12,440 nucleotides of DNA from CAZEGV01 sp964511645 (GCA_964511645.1 CAZEGV010000068.1:1-12440); one strand, 5' to 3'; positions 1 to 8,109 are shown, counted from the stretch's first letter. Notes: generated by a model not told the origin, from the sequence alone. Program-made: numbers and translations.

Positions 1-148
1 GAGTGTAAAAACAAACAGGATAAATGACTTGTCTTATAGTTAAAATGGTATAATTACTCCATTTAACAAATAAAATTACGCTATTATTAACTCATTTCGG
101 GTAAAAATATCGAACATGAAAAAAGGAAATAATTGCAACGGTCTTGTA
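1..148. other. Left-edge non-coding stretch, no gene seen
   Basis: I see no credible gene here. Every ATG on either strand is followed within about 17 codons by a stop. The part next to the minus-strand operon (133-148) is the 3' untranslated region of the membrane-protein gene. It carries the word TTGCAACGGTCTT (read as AAGACCGTTGCAA in the transcribed direction), then a run of six T on the transcribed strand, but I could not draw a convincing stem before that run, so no terminator is called. Confidence 0.6.
133..145 (-). repeat. 13-base word shared with 12386-12398 (left copy)
   Basis: Read on the minus strand this is AAGACCGTTGCAA. The same word occurs on the plus strand at 12386-12398. 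In each case it lies downstream of the last gene of an operon and in the transcribed orientation. It could be part of a dispersed 3'-untranslated element or simply chance. Confidence 0.4.
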
Positions 149-1474
149 CTATTTAGGCTTTTTTAAAGTAAAAAAAGTTGTAGGTTTTAGCTTGGCATGA
201 ATCAAGATGAGTGCAACACCATAGAATGGTATCATAGGTATTTTGTAACGCACTAAAGAGCCAAAATTATATGTGGTCATTCCTACAGCAAGAGAAAAGA
301 AAAGGCTAAACATCAAATAAAAAATAATATCTGAATCCCATACATTCTTCTTTTTCTTTATCCATAAGTAAAATAAACAAAGCGTGTATAAAAGAAAAAA
401 AGTACTCTCTAAACTGGTCAATAGCATAACAGGGTTACGGACTTCCCAAAGATGAGGGCGAAACAAAGAAACCCAAATAGCAGGAATAGCTTTACGAGCG
501 ACTCCGCCAGCACTAAAGTCTAAATCTCCCAAAGAGTATGTAGAACCTCCTTGCTGATTACTTGAGTATTGAATCCAAGAAGCAGTTGCCCTAGCTGTTT
601 CCGCAATAGACTCTACACTATATTGAGAGTTATATTTTCCGATTTCTCGGAATAAAAAAGCACTGGAAATAATACCCAAAATTAGCAAGATAGGAGTTAA
701 AGAAATTCTTACTAATTTATTTTTAATACGGTTGATATTTTCAAGAACAAACCAAATAGCTAAACTAGGTACAAAGCAGAGTAAGATATAAATTTTAACA
801 CTTGCTATAACATAAATACAAAAAAGAATAATGAGAGTATTTCTAACAATACTTTTCCGGAACTTGATAACTTCCATAGCAGAAAAAAAAAACCAACCTA
901 GAGCTCCAAACGTAATGGTATCTTTTAAAATCCCCGAACCCCAAAAAAACACTGATGGTATAAATAATACAGCGTAAGCTAGTGGCTTTTTGAGTTTTGG
1001 GTACATTCTTGTAAAAGCAGTGTACATCGCCCACACTCCCGAAAAAGAAACTGTAGCAAAAATACAAGCATTAGCGGTATACGTATGAAAAGTGAATAAA
1101 CTACATAAGGCAACAAGTCTAATAACAAAGAATTCTTTTTCGGCATGAAACCATAAGATTTTAAAGGCGTATTCATTAGGATAATAATTAGGGTCGTTAG
1201 GACGGAAAAACAACTCAAAAGCTTTATGAGGAGAATCCCAAAAAGCATCATAGATATGTACTGCTGCCCAATCAGAATAGGCGACTGTATCACCACCTCC
1301 GTAATAAAAATAGTACAAAATCCCTACGCTAATTGCCCCTATAATTTTAAGTGTTAAAGCAGGAAAAAAATATTTTCTTGTTTCAGAATCCGTTACATAA
1401 TTACGAATTAAAAACGCAAATATATAAATGAAAAATATATACAGAGGTCCTATGAGCAAATCTTTATAGCCCAT
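149..1474 (-). CDS. Polytopic membrane protein, probable polysaccharide polymerase or GT-C-like protein
   Basis: A 441-residue integral inner-membrane protein with about ten hydrophobic segments, the clearest near residues 8-24, 38-58, 118-150, 165-200, 211-243, 257-275, 351-372, 382-400 and 412-427. A long polar loop lies at about 276-330. Notable conserved-looking stretches are GGGDTVAYSDW (59-69), PSVFFWGSGILKDT (173-186), SLFRPHLWEVRNP (336-348) and the C-terminal LVRYKIPMIPF (407-417). The RYKIPMIPF-type ending and the acidic GDT motif after an early membrane segment resemble O-antigen polymerase (Wzy) and GT-C glycosyltransferase-like proteins of Bacteroidota polysaccharide clusters. 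This is family-level resemblance only, and no substrate can be assigned. The ATG directly abuts the TAG stop of the upstream asparagine synthase gene, so the two are very likely co-transcribed and perhaps translationally coupled. A ten-A homopolymer around 883-892 stays in frame. It could also be an uncharacterised membrane protein outside polymerization. Confidence 0.6.
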   Translation of the reverse strand: MGYKDLLIGPLYIFFIYIFAFLIRNYVTDSETRKYFFPALTLKIIGAISVGILYYFYYGGGDTVAYSDWAAVHIYDAFWDSPHKAFELFFRPNDPNYYPNEYAFKILWFHAEKEFFVIRLVALCSLFTFHTYTANACIFATVSFSGVWAMYTAFTRMYPKLKKPLAYAVLFIPSVFFWGSGILKDTITFGALGWFFFSAMEVIKFRKSIVRNTLIILFCIYVIASVKIYILLCFVPSLAIWFVLENINRIKNKLVRISLTPILLILGIISSAFLFREIGKYNSQYSVESIAETARATASWIQYSSNQQGGSTYSLGDLDFSAGGVARKAIPAIWVSLFRPHLWEVRNPVMLLTSLESTFFLLYTLCLFYLWIKKKKNVWDSDIIFYLMFSLFFSLAVGMTTYNFGSLVRYKIPMIPFYGVALILIHAKLKPTTFFTLKKPK

Positions 1475-3361
1475 CTAGTTAATCATATATTTACGGTGCC
1501 ACCATTGAAAACATATAATCGCCCATAATTTAGCAGGGCTATCTCCAACGTTACTACTTTTTATTTGTTTCACTAACCCACCAACCACATCAGAATTAAA
1601 TATTTTTTGCTCTCGCAAGAAATCTTCCTCTAGTAAAGTTTTGAATTCTTGTTGCTCAATAGCTTCACGCAAATAATCGGTAAGTGGTATTTCAAAACCT
1701 TTTTTAGGTCTGTTATACAATTCTGAAGGAAGAATGTCTCTAAAAGTATCCTGTAAAATTCTTTTTTTAATCCCTTTTGTGATTTTATATTCTTCGGGTA
1801 ACTGACTTACATAGTCTACTAAGTGATGATCCAGAAAAGGAACTCTTACCTCTAGGCTATTTGCCATAGACATACGGTCTACTTTAGGAAGCATATCTCC
1901 TGCTAGTACCAATTTCATGTCAGCGTACAAAACTTCATTAATACTTCCTTTAATATGCCCAGTATATTGATGCTGAATTTCTTTCATTAACTTGTCGTCA
2001 TAACTTGTCGTTAATAAGCTATGAGTATAGGTGTTTGTACCTATACTCGCCCATCTCCAATATCTGTCAGCGGCAGACAAAGGTACGCCTTCCAAAAATC
2101 GATTTACTTGCCGTGAAAAATTCCCTATTTTAGAATTTCTGGATTGAGGAATTATGTTTAAAATACCCCCAAACGATTTAATTATTTTTTCTTTGTAGGA
2201 TGGATTGAGCATCCGATATTCTGCCATGTGTTTATTATAGCCAGAAAATAGCTCGTCTGCCCCATCACCACTTAACGATACCGTAACTTGCTTGCAAGTA
2301 AGAGCGGATAATATATAAACGGGTAATGCTGAAGAATCGGCAAATGGTTCGTCTAAATAATCTAATACAGATTCTGCGTGTTCAAATATATCTTGATTAG
2401 ATAATAAAAAAACTGTATGCTCTGATTGTATTTTTTTAGCTACTAAATTAGCGTATTTAGTTTCGTCATAATGTGGATTATCTTTATAGCCAATCGAAAA
2501 AGTATTTAATTTTTTTACTTCACGAGAGGCAATAGTACTGATAATAGAAGAGTCAATCCCACCACTCAAAAAAGTACCCAATGGCACATCTGATACCAAA
2601 CGATCTTGTACCGATTGTTCTAATCGTTGTTTAATTTCTACTTGAGCTGAGTTGTAACTAATGTTTTGGTTAACAATGTTAGGGTTTGGTAAATCATAGT
2701 ATTTATATTTATGAATATTACTTTCAGTGTCTAATTCTAATACTTCTCCTGCTTGAAGTTTATATACATTCTTGAGAGGGGTAATGCTATCGGGAAAATA
2801 ATTTAATTGAAAATAAGTTGGTAAGCTGTCGTAATTAAGTTCACGAGGAATATTAAATGCTAATAAAGCTTTTAATTCTGATGCGAAAATAAATTTATCA
2901 TTATCATTATAATAATATAATGGTTTAATGCCGTACCTATCCCGAGCGAGTACTAATTTTTGTATTTCTCGATCATAAATTGCCAGAGAAAAAAAACCGT
3001 TTAATTTTTTAAATGCATCTTTACCGTAATGGATATAAGTGTTTAAAACTACTTCGGTATCTGATTGGGTGTTAAAATGGTAACCTAAAGTTTCTAAATC
3101 ATGACGCAATGCTTTATAATTATAAACCTCTCCATTATATACGATTACATAACGTCCCGATTCATTTCTCATCGGTTGGTTAGATTCGTAACCTGTATCA
3201 ATTATTGATAGCCTACGGTGTCCGAGAGCTACAAAATCTTCGGTATAAAAATTTTGATTGTCAGGACCTCTTCGTTCTAGTGTTTCAGTTGCTTTTACAA
3301 GCTGTATCATGTGCATCTGCCCTACTAGGTTGGATGCTATTATTCCAGTTATTCCACACAT
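1475..3361 (-). CDS. asnB: Asparagine synthase (glutamine-hydrolysing), class II amidotransferase
   Basis: A cytosolic 628-residue enzyme of the AsnB family. It hydrolyses glutamine in an N-terminal glutaminase domain and passes ammonia to an acyl-adenylate formed in the C-terminal synthetase domain, classically ATP + aspartate + glutamine to asparagine. Visible motifs: MCGITGI with nucleophile Cys2 (exposed after Met removal), RGPD at 31-34, GHRRLSI at 47-53, NGEVYNY at 76-82, SDTE at 100-103, the PP-loop SGGIDSS at 266-272, LDEPFADSSALP at 335-346, GDGADELFSGY at 365-375, and KVDRMSMANSLEVRVPFLDH at 493-512. All key residues are present and the length is normal, so it should be active. The MCG start fixes the initiation codon. 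Its stop touches the start of a polymerase-like membrane protein. In many bacteria such paralogues sit in polysaccharide clusters and amidate sugar carboxylates instead of aspartate, so the true acceptor is uncertain. Upstream on its strand only a weak near-match to a TAnnTTTG box (TAAATTTC, 3367-3374) is seen. Confidence 0.93.
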   Translation of the reverse strand: MCGITGIIASNLVGQMHMIQLVKATETLERRGPDNQNFYTEDFVALGHRRLSIIDTGYESNQPMRNESGRYVIVYNGEVYNYKALRHDLETLGYHFNTQSDTEVVLNTYIHYGKDAFKKLNGFFSLAIYDREIQKLVLARDRYGIKPLYYYNDNDKFIFASELKALLAFNIPRELNYDSLPTYFQLNYFPDSITPLKNVYKLQAGEVLELDTESNIHKYKYYDLPNPNIVNQNISYNSAQVEIKQRLEQSVQDRLVSDVPLGTFLSGGIDSSIISTIASREVKKLNTFSIGYKDNPHYDETKYANLVAKKIQSEHTVFLLSNQDIFEHAESVLDYLDEPFADSSALPVYILSALTCKQVTVSLSGDGADELFSGYNKHMAEYRMLNPSYKEKIIKSFGGILNIIPQSRNSKIGNFSRQVNRFLEGVPLSAADRYWRWASIGTNTYTHSLLTTSYDDKLMKEIQHQYTGHIKGSINEVLYADMKLVLAGDMLPKVDRMSMANSLEVRVPFLDHHLVDYVSQLPEEYKITKGIKKRILQDTFRDILPSELYNRPKKGFEIPLTDYLREAIEQQEFKTLLEEDFLREQKIFNSDVVGGLVKQIKSSNVGDSPAKLWAIICFQWWHRKYMIN

Positions 3362-3470
3362 AAGCTGAAATTTACTGTTTTTAAAATTGTTTTTTGATTA
3401 AACAGGATTTATTTTTCTGTGGTATAATTATATTTTTTGTTTTTTAGTAGATTTCTAAAAGTAAAGCATA

Positions 3471-3478
3471 TACATTTG
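3471..3478 (+). promoter_or_regulatory. Bacteroidota-type -7 promoter box (TACATTTG)
   Basis: TACATTTG matches the TAnnTTTG consensus of the Bacteroidota primary sigma factor. It ends five bases before the first paired base of the cobalamin riboswitch, exactly where a transcript beginning with the aptamer would need its promoter. The matching -33 TTTG is not obvious at about 19-20 bases upstream, so the call rests on the -7 box and its position. Confidence 0.6.
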
Positions 3479-3482
3479 TGAC

Positions 3483-3654
3483 GTATAAGGGTGCTTTTAC
3501 AAATTTCGTTTGTGAAAGATAATAGGGAATCCCGTTTAATTCGGGAGCTGTACCCGCAGCTGTAAGTCTGATAAAGATGTTAAAACAACACCACTTTCTA
3601 TCACTAGAAGGGAAGGTATAACATTAAGACGAGCCAGAAGACCTGCCTTTATAC
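3483..3654 (+). ncRNA. Cobalamin (AdoCbl-type) riboswitch aptamer
   Basis: A complete cobalamin aptamer can be traced. The closing stem P1 pairs GTATAAGG (3483-3490) with CCTTTATAC (3646-3654, one bulged T). A P2-type hairpin pairs CTTTTACAAA (3494-3503) with TTTGTGAAAG (3509-3518). The conserved GGGAA lies at 3525-3529. CCCG/CGGG (3531-3534 with 3542-3545) forms the next stem. AGCTG/CAGCT (3546-3550 with 3557-3561) closes loop TACCCG, followed by the conserved CTGTAA. A peripheral arm includes ATGTTA pairing with TAACAT. The B12 box AGCCAGAAGACCTGCC is at 3632-3647. In this family, binding of a cobalamin represses the downstream gene. The downstream gene here is a TonB-dependent receptor, the classic target. 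Confidence 0.95.
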
Positions 3655-3667
3655 TATAAGTAATTTA

Positions 3668-3685
3668 CTCCTCGGGAAGAGGGAG
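3668..3685 (+). promoter_or_regulatory. Riboswitch expression platform: P13-like hairpin with kissing loop
   Basis: CTCCTC (3668-3673) pairs with GAGGGAG (3679-3685, one bulge or shifted pair), leaving a loop GGGAA. The CGGG at the loop edge (3673-3676) is complementary to CCCG in the aptamer loop (3553-3556). This is the arrangement of the known L5-L13 kissing interaction of cobalamin riboswitches. No T-tract follows, so this is not a transcription terminator. The start codon lies 17 bases downstream, which favours control of translation initiation. The pairing is read by eye, not folded. Confidence 0.65.
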
Positions 3686-3701
3686 CTTAAAATACGTCTG
3701 A

Positions 3702-5624
3702 ATGAAAATATGGTATAGTATCTTATTACTTTGCTTGACTTCACTTGCGTGGACTCAAGTCGACACTGCTTTGATTTTACCTACGGTACGGTTAAGCACA
3801 AAACGTCCTTGGAAGGACACCGTTAATGGTGTATCTAATCAAATAAAGATAGATCAAGATGCGGTGTTGTATAGTGATGCTAGTGGATATCTTGTGCATT
3901 TGCCAGGTGTTACAGTCAAAGATTATGGAGGAGTAGGAGGGCTTAAAACTGTTAGTATAAGGGGGCTTAATGCTAGTATGAGTACTGTTTTATACAACGG
4001 AGTAGCTATTCCTAATTATAATGCTGGTCAGGTAGATATAAGTCAATTTTCTTTGGCAGGATTAAGTGCAATTAGTAGTGATAAGTTTTTACCCCAATCC
4101 ACTAATCTTCCTGCTTCTTCTTATAATGGTAGTGGATTTATTGCTTATCATTTGTCTCAAACCTTAAGAGATACTACAATTATTGGGATGAAATATGGCA
4201 GTTTTAATCAGTATAACCCACATTTATATTTACAAAGAATAGTCAAAAAAAAACATCGCACTTATTTTTCAATTGATTATAACAATAGCCAAGGAAATTT
4301 TCCTTTTGAGTGGAATAAAGAAACTCGATATAGAGATAATTCAGAAACTCAACGAATTAATTTATTAGCTGGATCAACGGTTAGGCTTGGCTCAAAATCT
4401 AAGGTTAATATTACTCAACTATATAACAAAACAAAACAAAATTTGCCTGGGGCAGTTATTTTGCATAGCCTTCAAAAATCGCATGAAAAATTAAATACAC
4501 AAGTATATTTTACACAAATACATTTTGAGTCAGTGATTAAAAAATGGAACATTAATACTTATGTTAACCATTCTCAAAATAAAGTTGCATATACCGACGG
4601 AAAACCACCCAAGTTTAGACGAAGTATATTTTCAGAAAACAATAATATGGTTTCGCTAAATATAGGACGAAGTTTTTCTGGTTTTTATAAAACATATTTA
4701 GCGTTAGATTATTTGCATACCAATATTGCTTGGGGTTCGCCATTGAGAGACATTAATAGAGATCAACAATTTGTGATATTAGGTAATACATTTCATAAAA
4801 GTAAAATCAGCTTAAAAGGAAATTTATTGTTTCATTCATATAAAAAAAGAGAGAGACAAAAAAGAACGTCTAATTATTACCCTAGTTTATCGTGTACTTA
4901 TCGGCCGAACAAAAAGTTCCCACTTAAACTGAGGACTTTTTATAAAAAAACATTTAGGCTACCTTCTTTTTCAGAGCTTTATTATCAAACAGTAGGAAAT
5001 CTTAAATTAAGAAAAGAAACTGCTCATCATTTTGATTTAGGAATTTATACTAAAATAACTCCTAAGTTTTTTAAATTTATTTATCTCTCTATGGATTTGT
5101 TTTATATTCAACATCAAGATAAAATTATAGCTATTCCTACCCAAAGTTTATTTGTTTGGTCTTATCTTAATATTGGAAAGGTAGAAAGCAAAGGTCTTGA
5201 AATTTTTGCGGAAGCAAAGAAAAAAATAGCTAAGAACACTTATACAAATTTTAGCTTTAGCTATACCAAACAGTACACCTTAGATATTAGCAACCATATT
5301 TCATCTGTTTATAAAAACCAATTACCGTATGTTCCTTTTGATGTAATTAGTATGAAAGTTAATTTTAGACGAAAAAACATTAAAGTTTACTATCAATATT
5401 TATACAATGGTTATCGGTATAGTCACTTCGAGAATATCTATCCTAATGTACTATTTTCTTTTCAAACACATGATGTTGCAGTTTCTTATTTATTAAAAAT
5501 AAAATCTAATGCTTTATCTATTTCGGGGGGAATAAAAAATTTAACAAATAGTCAATACCAAGTTGTGAATAATTTTCCGATAGCTGGTAGGCAGTTTTTT
5601 ATTAAAGCGGATGTATTATTATGA
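3702..5624 (+). CDS. btuB: TonB-dependent cobalamin receptor (BtuB-like)
   Basis: A 640-residue outer membrane receptor for TonB-powered import, almost certainly of vitamin B12 or other cobamides. Residues 1-19 form a signal peptide (hydrophobic core ending ...SLAWTQ). A plausible TonB-box region follows (LPTVRLS, 26-32). The plug domain spans about 50-155, with YLVHLPGVTVKDYGG (63-77), LKTVSIRGLNASMSTVLYNGVAIP (81-104) and further plug sequence. The rest is rich in alternating polar and aromatic residues typical of a 22-strand barrel, and ends with the usual NLTNSQYQ...AGRQFFI strand region. There is no N-terminal carboxypeptidase-like extension, as in BtuB and unlike SusC proteins, and the length is close to E. 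coli BtuB. Substrate assignment rests mainly on the cobalamin riboswitch directly upstream and the BtuG-like gene whose ATG overlaps its stop by four bases. The start is the first ATG giving a complete signal peptide. Confidence 0.88.
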   Translation: MKIWYSILLLCLTSLAWTQVDTALILPTVRLSTKRPWKDTVNGVSNQIKIDQDAVLYSDASGYLVHLPGVTVKDYGGVGGLKTVSIRGLNASMSTVLYNGVAIPNYNAGQVDISQFSLAGLSAISSDKFLPQSTNLPASSYNGSGFIAYHLSQTLRDTTIIGMKYGSFNQYNPHLYLQRIVKKKHRTYFSIDYNNSQGNFPFEWNKETRYRDNSETQRINLLAGSTVRLGSKSKVNITQLYNKTKQNLPGAVILHSLQKSHEKLNTQVYFTQIHFESVIKKWNINTYVNHSQNKVAYTDGKPPKFRRSIFSENNNMVSLNIGRSFSGFYKTYLALDYLHTNIAWGSPLRDINRDQQFVILGNTFHKSKISLKGNLLFHSYKKRERQKRTSNYYPSLSCTYRPNKKFPLKLRTFYKKTFRLPSFSELYYQTVGNLKLRKETAHHFDLGIYTKITPKFFKFIYLSMDLFYIQHQDKIIAIPTQSLFVWSYLNIGKVESKGLEIFAEAKKKIAKNTYTNFSFSYTKQYTLDISNHISSVYKNQLPYVPFDVISMKVNFRRKNIKVYYQYLYNGYRYSHFENIYPNVLFSFQTHDVAVSYLLKIKSNALSISGGIKNLTNSQYQVVNNFPIAGRQFFIKADVLL

Positions 5625-6673
5625 GAGTTGTTCTAAGTAGCTTACTTGCTTTTGTGATTGGGGTGGCTTGTACTAAACTACCTAACGAAGATTTTTATCC
5701 TGAAATTGCTGATAGTACAGAAGTAATATGGGTAGCTAATGAGGGCAATTTTAACTCAAATAATGCTAGTATAACTGCTTACGCTATAAAAGAAGAGGCA
5801 GTTGCTCAGCAGTATTTTAAATCTAAAAACAATATCGAATTAGGAGATGTTGCCAATGATATTGAGCTATATGGAAGTAAGGTTTATGTCATAGTTAATA
5901 ATTCGAGTACAATAGAAATACTCGATAAAAATACAGGATTACGCATCAAACAATTACAACTTATTAAGGATGGAATTAACAGAAGTCCTCGCCAAATTGT
6001 ATTCAGTAATGGGAAAGGATATGTCAGTAATTTTGATGGAAGCATTGGTGTCTTAGATACAAGTTCTCTTACTTTTGAACAATTTGTACAAGCGGGAGAA
6101 AATCCTGATGGAATTGGAATTGCTAAGGGAAAATTATTTGTTGCCAATTCGGGCGGATTGAATTTTCCTAATTATGACAAGACCGTGTCTGTGTTTCTTT
6201 TGCCTAGTATGCAAAAGGATACTACCTTAACGGTAACCCTCAATCCTACGGGTATTTTCATTAGTGATGATGAGGATGTTTATATCGCCAGTCAGGGGAA
6301 TTATAGTAATATTAAGCCTAAGTTATCTCGGATTGATGCTAGTACTTATATTGTCAAACAAAATTTTGATCTTACGGTTAACGACATGGATTTTTATAAA
6401 AACACAGCTTATATATCATCGTATGATTTTAATACTAGTACATCCATTATTTATAAGTTAGATGAATTAACTAATCAGTTAGTTACTCAATCTCTTCCTG
6501 AGCTGAAAACTTTAAACGCCATCAAAATAGATCCTATTACAGGTTATATTTATTGCATGGATGCTAATGGATATACCCAAAGCGGTAAAGTCTATTGTTA
6601 TAACACTGAGTGGAAATTATTGTTTCAATTTGGTACAGGGCTGATTCCTGGTGATTTAATATTTATTAACTAA
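5621..6673 (+). CDS. btuG: BtuG-like surface lipoprotein, YncE/DUF5074-type beta-propeller
   Basis: A 350-residue lipoprotein. The signal peptide ends at an atypical lipobox (GVAC) with Cys17 as the predicted lipidated residue. The segment after it (TKLPNEDFYPE) is acidic, as in Bacteroidota signals for display on the outer leaflet. From about residue 35 the protein is made of repeated short strand modules: VWVANEGNFNSNNASI (36-51), GDVANDIELYGSKVYVIVNN, PRQIVFSNGKGYVSNFDGSIGVLD, NPDGIGIAKGKLFVANSG and similar. This fits a seven-bladed propeller of the YncE/DUF5074 group. BtuG proteins of this type bind cobalamin very tightly and sit on BtuB. The ATGA overlap with the receptor gene and the shared riboswitch support the same role here. 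Assignment to BtuG rests on fold-like features plus context. The closest alternative is a generic YncE-like surface lipoprotein. Confidence 0.75.
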   Translation: MRVVLSSLLAFVIGVACTKLPNEDFYPEIADSTEVIWVANEGNFNSNNASITAYAIKEEAVAQQYFKSKNNIELGDVANDIELYGSKVYVIVNNSSTIEILDKNTGLRIKQLQLIKDGINRSPRQIVFSNGKGYVSNFDGSIGVLDTSSLTFEQFVQAGENPDGIGIAKGKLFVANSGGLNFPNYDKTVSVFLLPSMQKDTTLTVTLNPTGIFISDDEDVYIASQGNYSNIKPKLSRIDASTYIVKQNFDLTVNDMDFYKNTAYISSYDFNTSTSIIYKLDELTNQLVTQSLPELKTLNAIKIDPITGYIYCMDANGYTQSGKVYCYNTEWKLLFQFGTGLIPGDLIFIN

Positions 6674-6689
6674 AAAGTATTTAAAAAAA

Positions 6690-8087
6690 ATGAAAAACGT
6701 TTACAAATTAATTAGCACCACAATTTTTGCATTGGCAATATCTTTAACGGGTATTAGTCAAGCTCAAAGTTTAAGTGATATTCAGTTTTGGGTAGGAGAA
6801 GGGACGGACTCTACTATTGTAGTAGTAGATTTTCTAGAGGCATCACCTAGTGCTTATGCTTGGGGTGTTAAGTTTAATGATTCAATTAGTGGGAGTGACA
6901 TTTTAAATTTAATTTCATGGAATGACAAAGATTTTACTGTAAAAAAAGGACAATTTTTAAATGACATTATTTATAAAACTCATAGTGGTATAGCTGGTAC
7001 TAACAGTAATTATTGGAATACTTGGACAAATTCAATAGGTACTTGGGTGTCTAACACGGGACTTGGTACTTATATCAAGGCTGGAGAATCATTTGGTTTC
7101 TCATTTACAGGATGGCCTGCATCTGCTCCTCATTTAATAGCAGTGCCGGTAGTGCAATCATTCTTCTCGCCGCAAGTAGGTACAGTAGGAAGTGATGCAA
7201 TTTATAAAGACTCTACAGCTATCACACAATGGGTTACGGCGGTAGATGGTCTGGTAAGAGGCCCTCAAGATATTGCAAATCCAGGTGGTGGTACTGCTTC
7301 TTTTGGAGTAGAACAAAATGTAATAGGCACTATTAATAACCAATACTTAAGTTTAGGAGATGGTGGTTCTATTACTTTATCATTTGGTAGTTATGGTATA
7401 GAAAATGGCACTGGTGCTGATTTTGCAGTATTCGAAAATGGTTTTACTTTTGGTAGTGGGGCTTTTTTAGAATTGGCTTTTGTGGAGGTAAGCTCTAATG
7501 GTACTGATTTTGTAAGATTTCCTTCAATTTCGTTGACCCCTACGGCAACACAGACAGGTGGATTTGGTTCTACCGATGCCAAAATGCTTCACAATCTTGC
7601 TGGAAAGTATATTAAAAATTGGGGCACACCATTTGATTTAGAAGATTTAAAAGACAATCCTAATGTTGATGTAAATAATATTACACATATTCGCCTTGTG
7701 GATGTGGTAGGGTCGATTAATCCTCAGTTTGGCACTAAGGATGCTAAAGGACACCTTATTAACGATCCATACAGTACTCCTTTTGCTAGTAGCGGTTTTG
7801 ATCTTGATGGAATAGGAATAATAAACCCTACATTATTAACGTCTACAATTGATGTAACAGAAGCTGGGTTTAGTGTATTCCCAACATCTGCAAATGATTA
7901 TATTAGTGTCATAAGTGAAAACAAAATCGAAAGTGTTGAAATGATTCATGTTGGTACAGGAATAAGCTTTTCTAAATCATTAGATGATAATAAAAGCATA
8001 GACCTAAATGGAATGAATACAGGAATGTATATTATTAATGTATATCAAAATGGTACTTGGTCAAGCCAAAAAATAATAGTAGAGTAA
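6690..8087 (+). CDS. T9SS-sorted secreted protein of the B12 uptake operon, two-domain, function unknown
   Basis: A 465-residue secreted protein. Residues 1-25 are a signal peptide ending in QAQ. Domain 1 (about 30-155) begins IQFWVGEGTDSTIVVVDF and carries SAYAWGVKFNDSISGSDILNLI (54-75) and a Trp-rich stretch NYWNTWTNSIGTWVSN (107-122). Domain 2 (about 205-380) has SLGDGGSITLSFG (221-233), GADFAVFENGF (242-252), FLELAFVEVSSNGTDFVRFP (259-278), HNLAGKY (301-307) and ends in FDLDGIGIIN (370-379). Its many Asp/Gly turns look like a calcium-bound beta sandwich. I recall similar architectures annotated only as cell-surface proteins in Bacteroidota and in PEP-CTERM bacteria. Residues 391-465 (FSVFP...NGMNTGMYIINVYQNG...QKIIVE) are a type A T9SS sorting domain, so the protein should cross the outer membrane by T9SS and be anchored or released. 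It lies 16 bases after the BtuG-like gene and ends the riboswitch-controlled operon, so a role in extracellular cobamide capture is inferred, not shown. Confidence 0.8.
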   Translation: MKNVYKLISTTIFALAISLTGISQAQSLSDIQFWVGEGTDSTIVVVDFLEASPSAYAWGVKFNDSISGSDILNLISWNDKDFTVKKGQFLNDIIYKTHSGIAGTNSNYWNTWTNSIGTWVSNTGLGTYIKAGESFGFSFTGWPASAPHLIAVPVVQSFFSPQVGTVGSDAIYKDSTAITQWVTAVDGLVRGPQDIANPGGGTASFGVEQNVIGTINNQYLSLGDGGSITLSFGSYGIENGTGADFAVFENGFTFGSGAFLELAFVEVSSNGTDFVRFPSISLTPTATQTGGFGSTDAKMLHNLAGKYIKNWGTPFDLEDLKDNPNVDVNNITHIRLVDVVGSINPQFGTKDAKGHLINDPYSTPFASSGFDLDGIGIINPTLLTSTIDVTEAGFSVFPTSANDYISVISENKIESVEMIHVGTGISFSKSLDDNKSIDLNGMNTGMYIINVYQNGTWSSQKIIVE

Positions 8088-8109
8088 TAGTAGTTGTTTG
8101 TTTCTTAAG

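Noticed and set aside
843..1296. Minus-strand open frames inside the membrane-protein gene
   Set aside because: They are out-of-frame reflections of a hydrophobic coding sequence on the same strand, with no independent start context or family resemblance.
3668..3685. Hairpin before the receptor gene considered as an intrinsic terminator
   Set aside because: No T-tract follows. The loop matches the aptamer loop instead, fitting a riboswitch regulatory hairpin.
5884..6461. Open frames inside the BtuG-like gene on both strands (5884-6147 minus, 6264-6461 plus)
   Set aside because: They lie wholly inside a well-supported gene, show no recognisable domain or coding-like composition, and are ordinary shadows of it.
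7158..7582. Minus-strand open frames opposite the T9SS-sorted protein
   Set aside because: Short, antisense to a clear gene, and with no motif.
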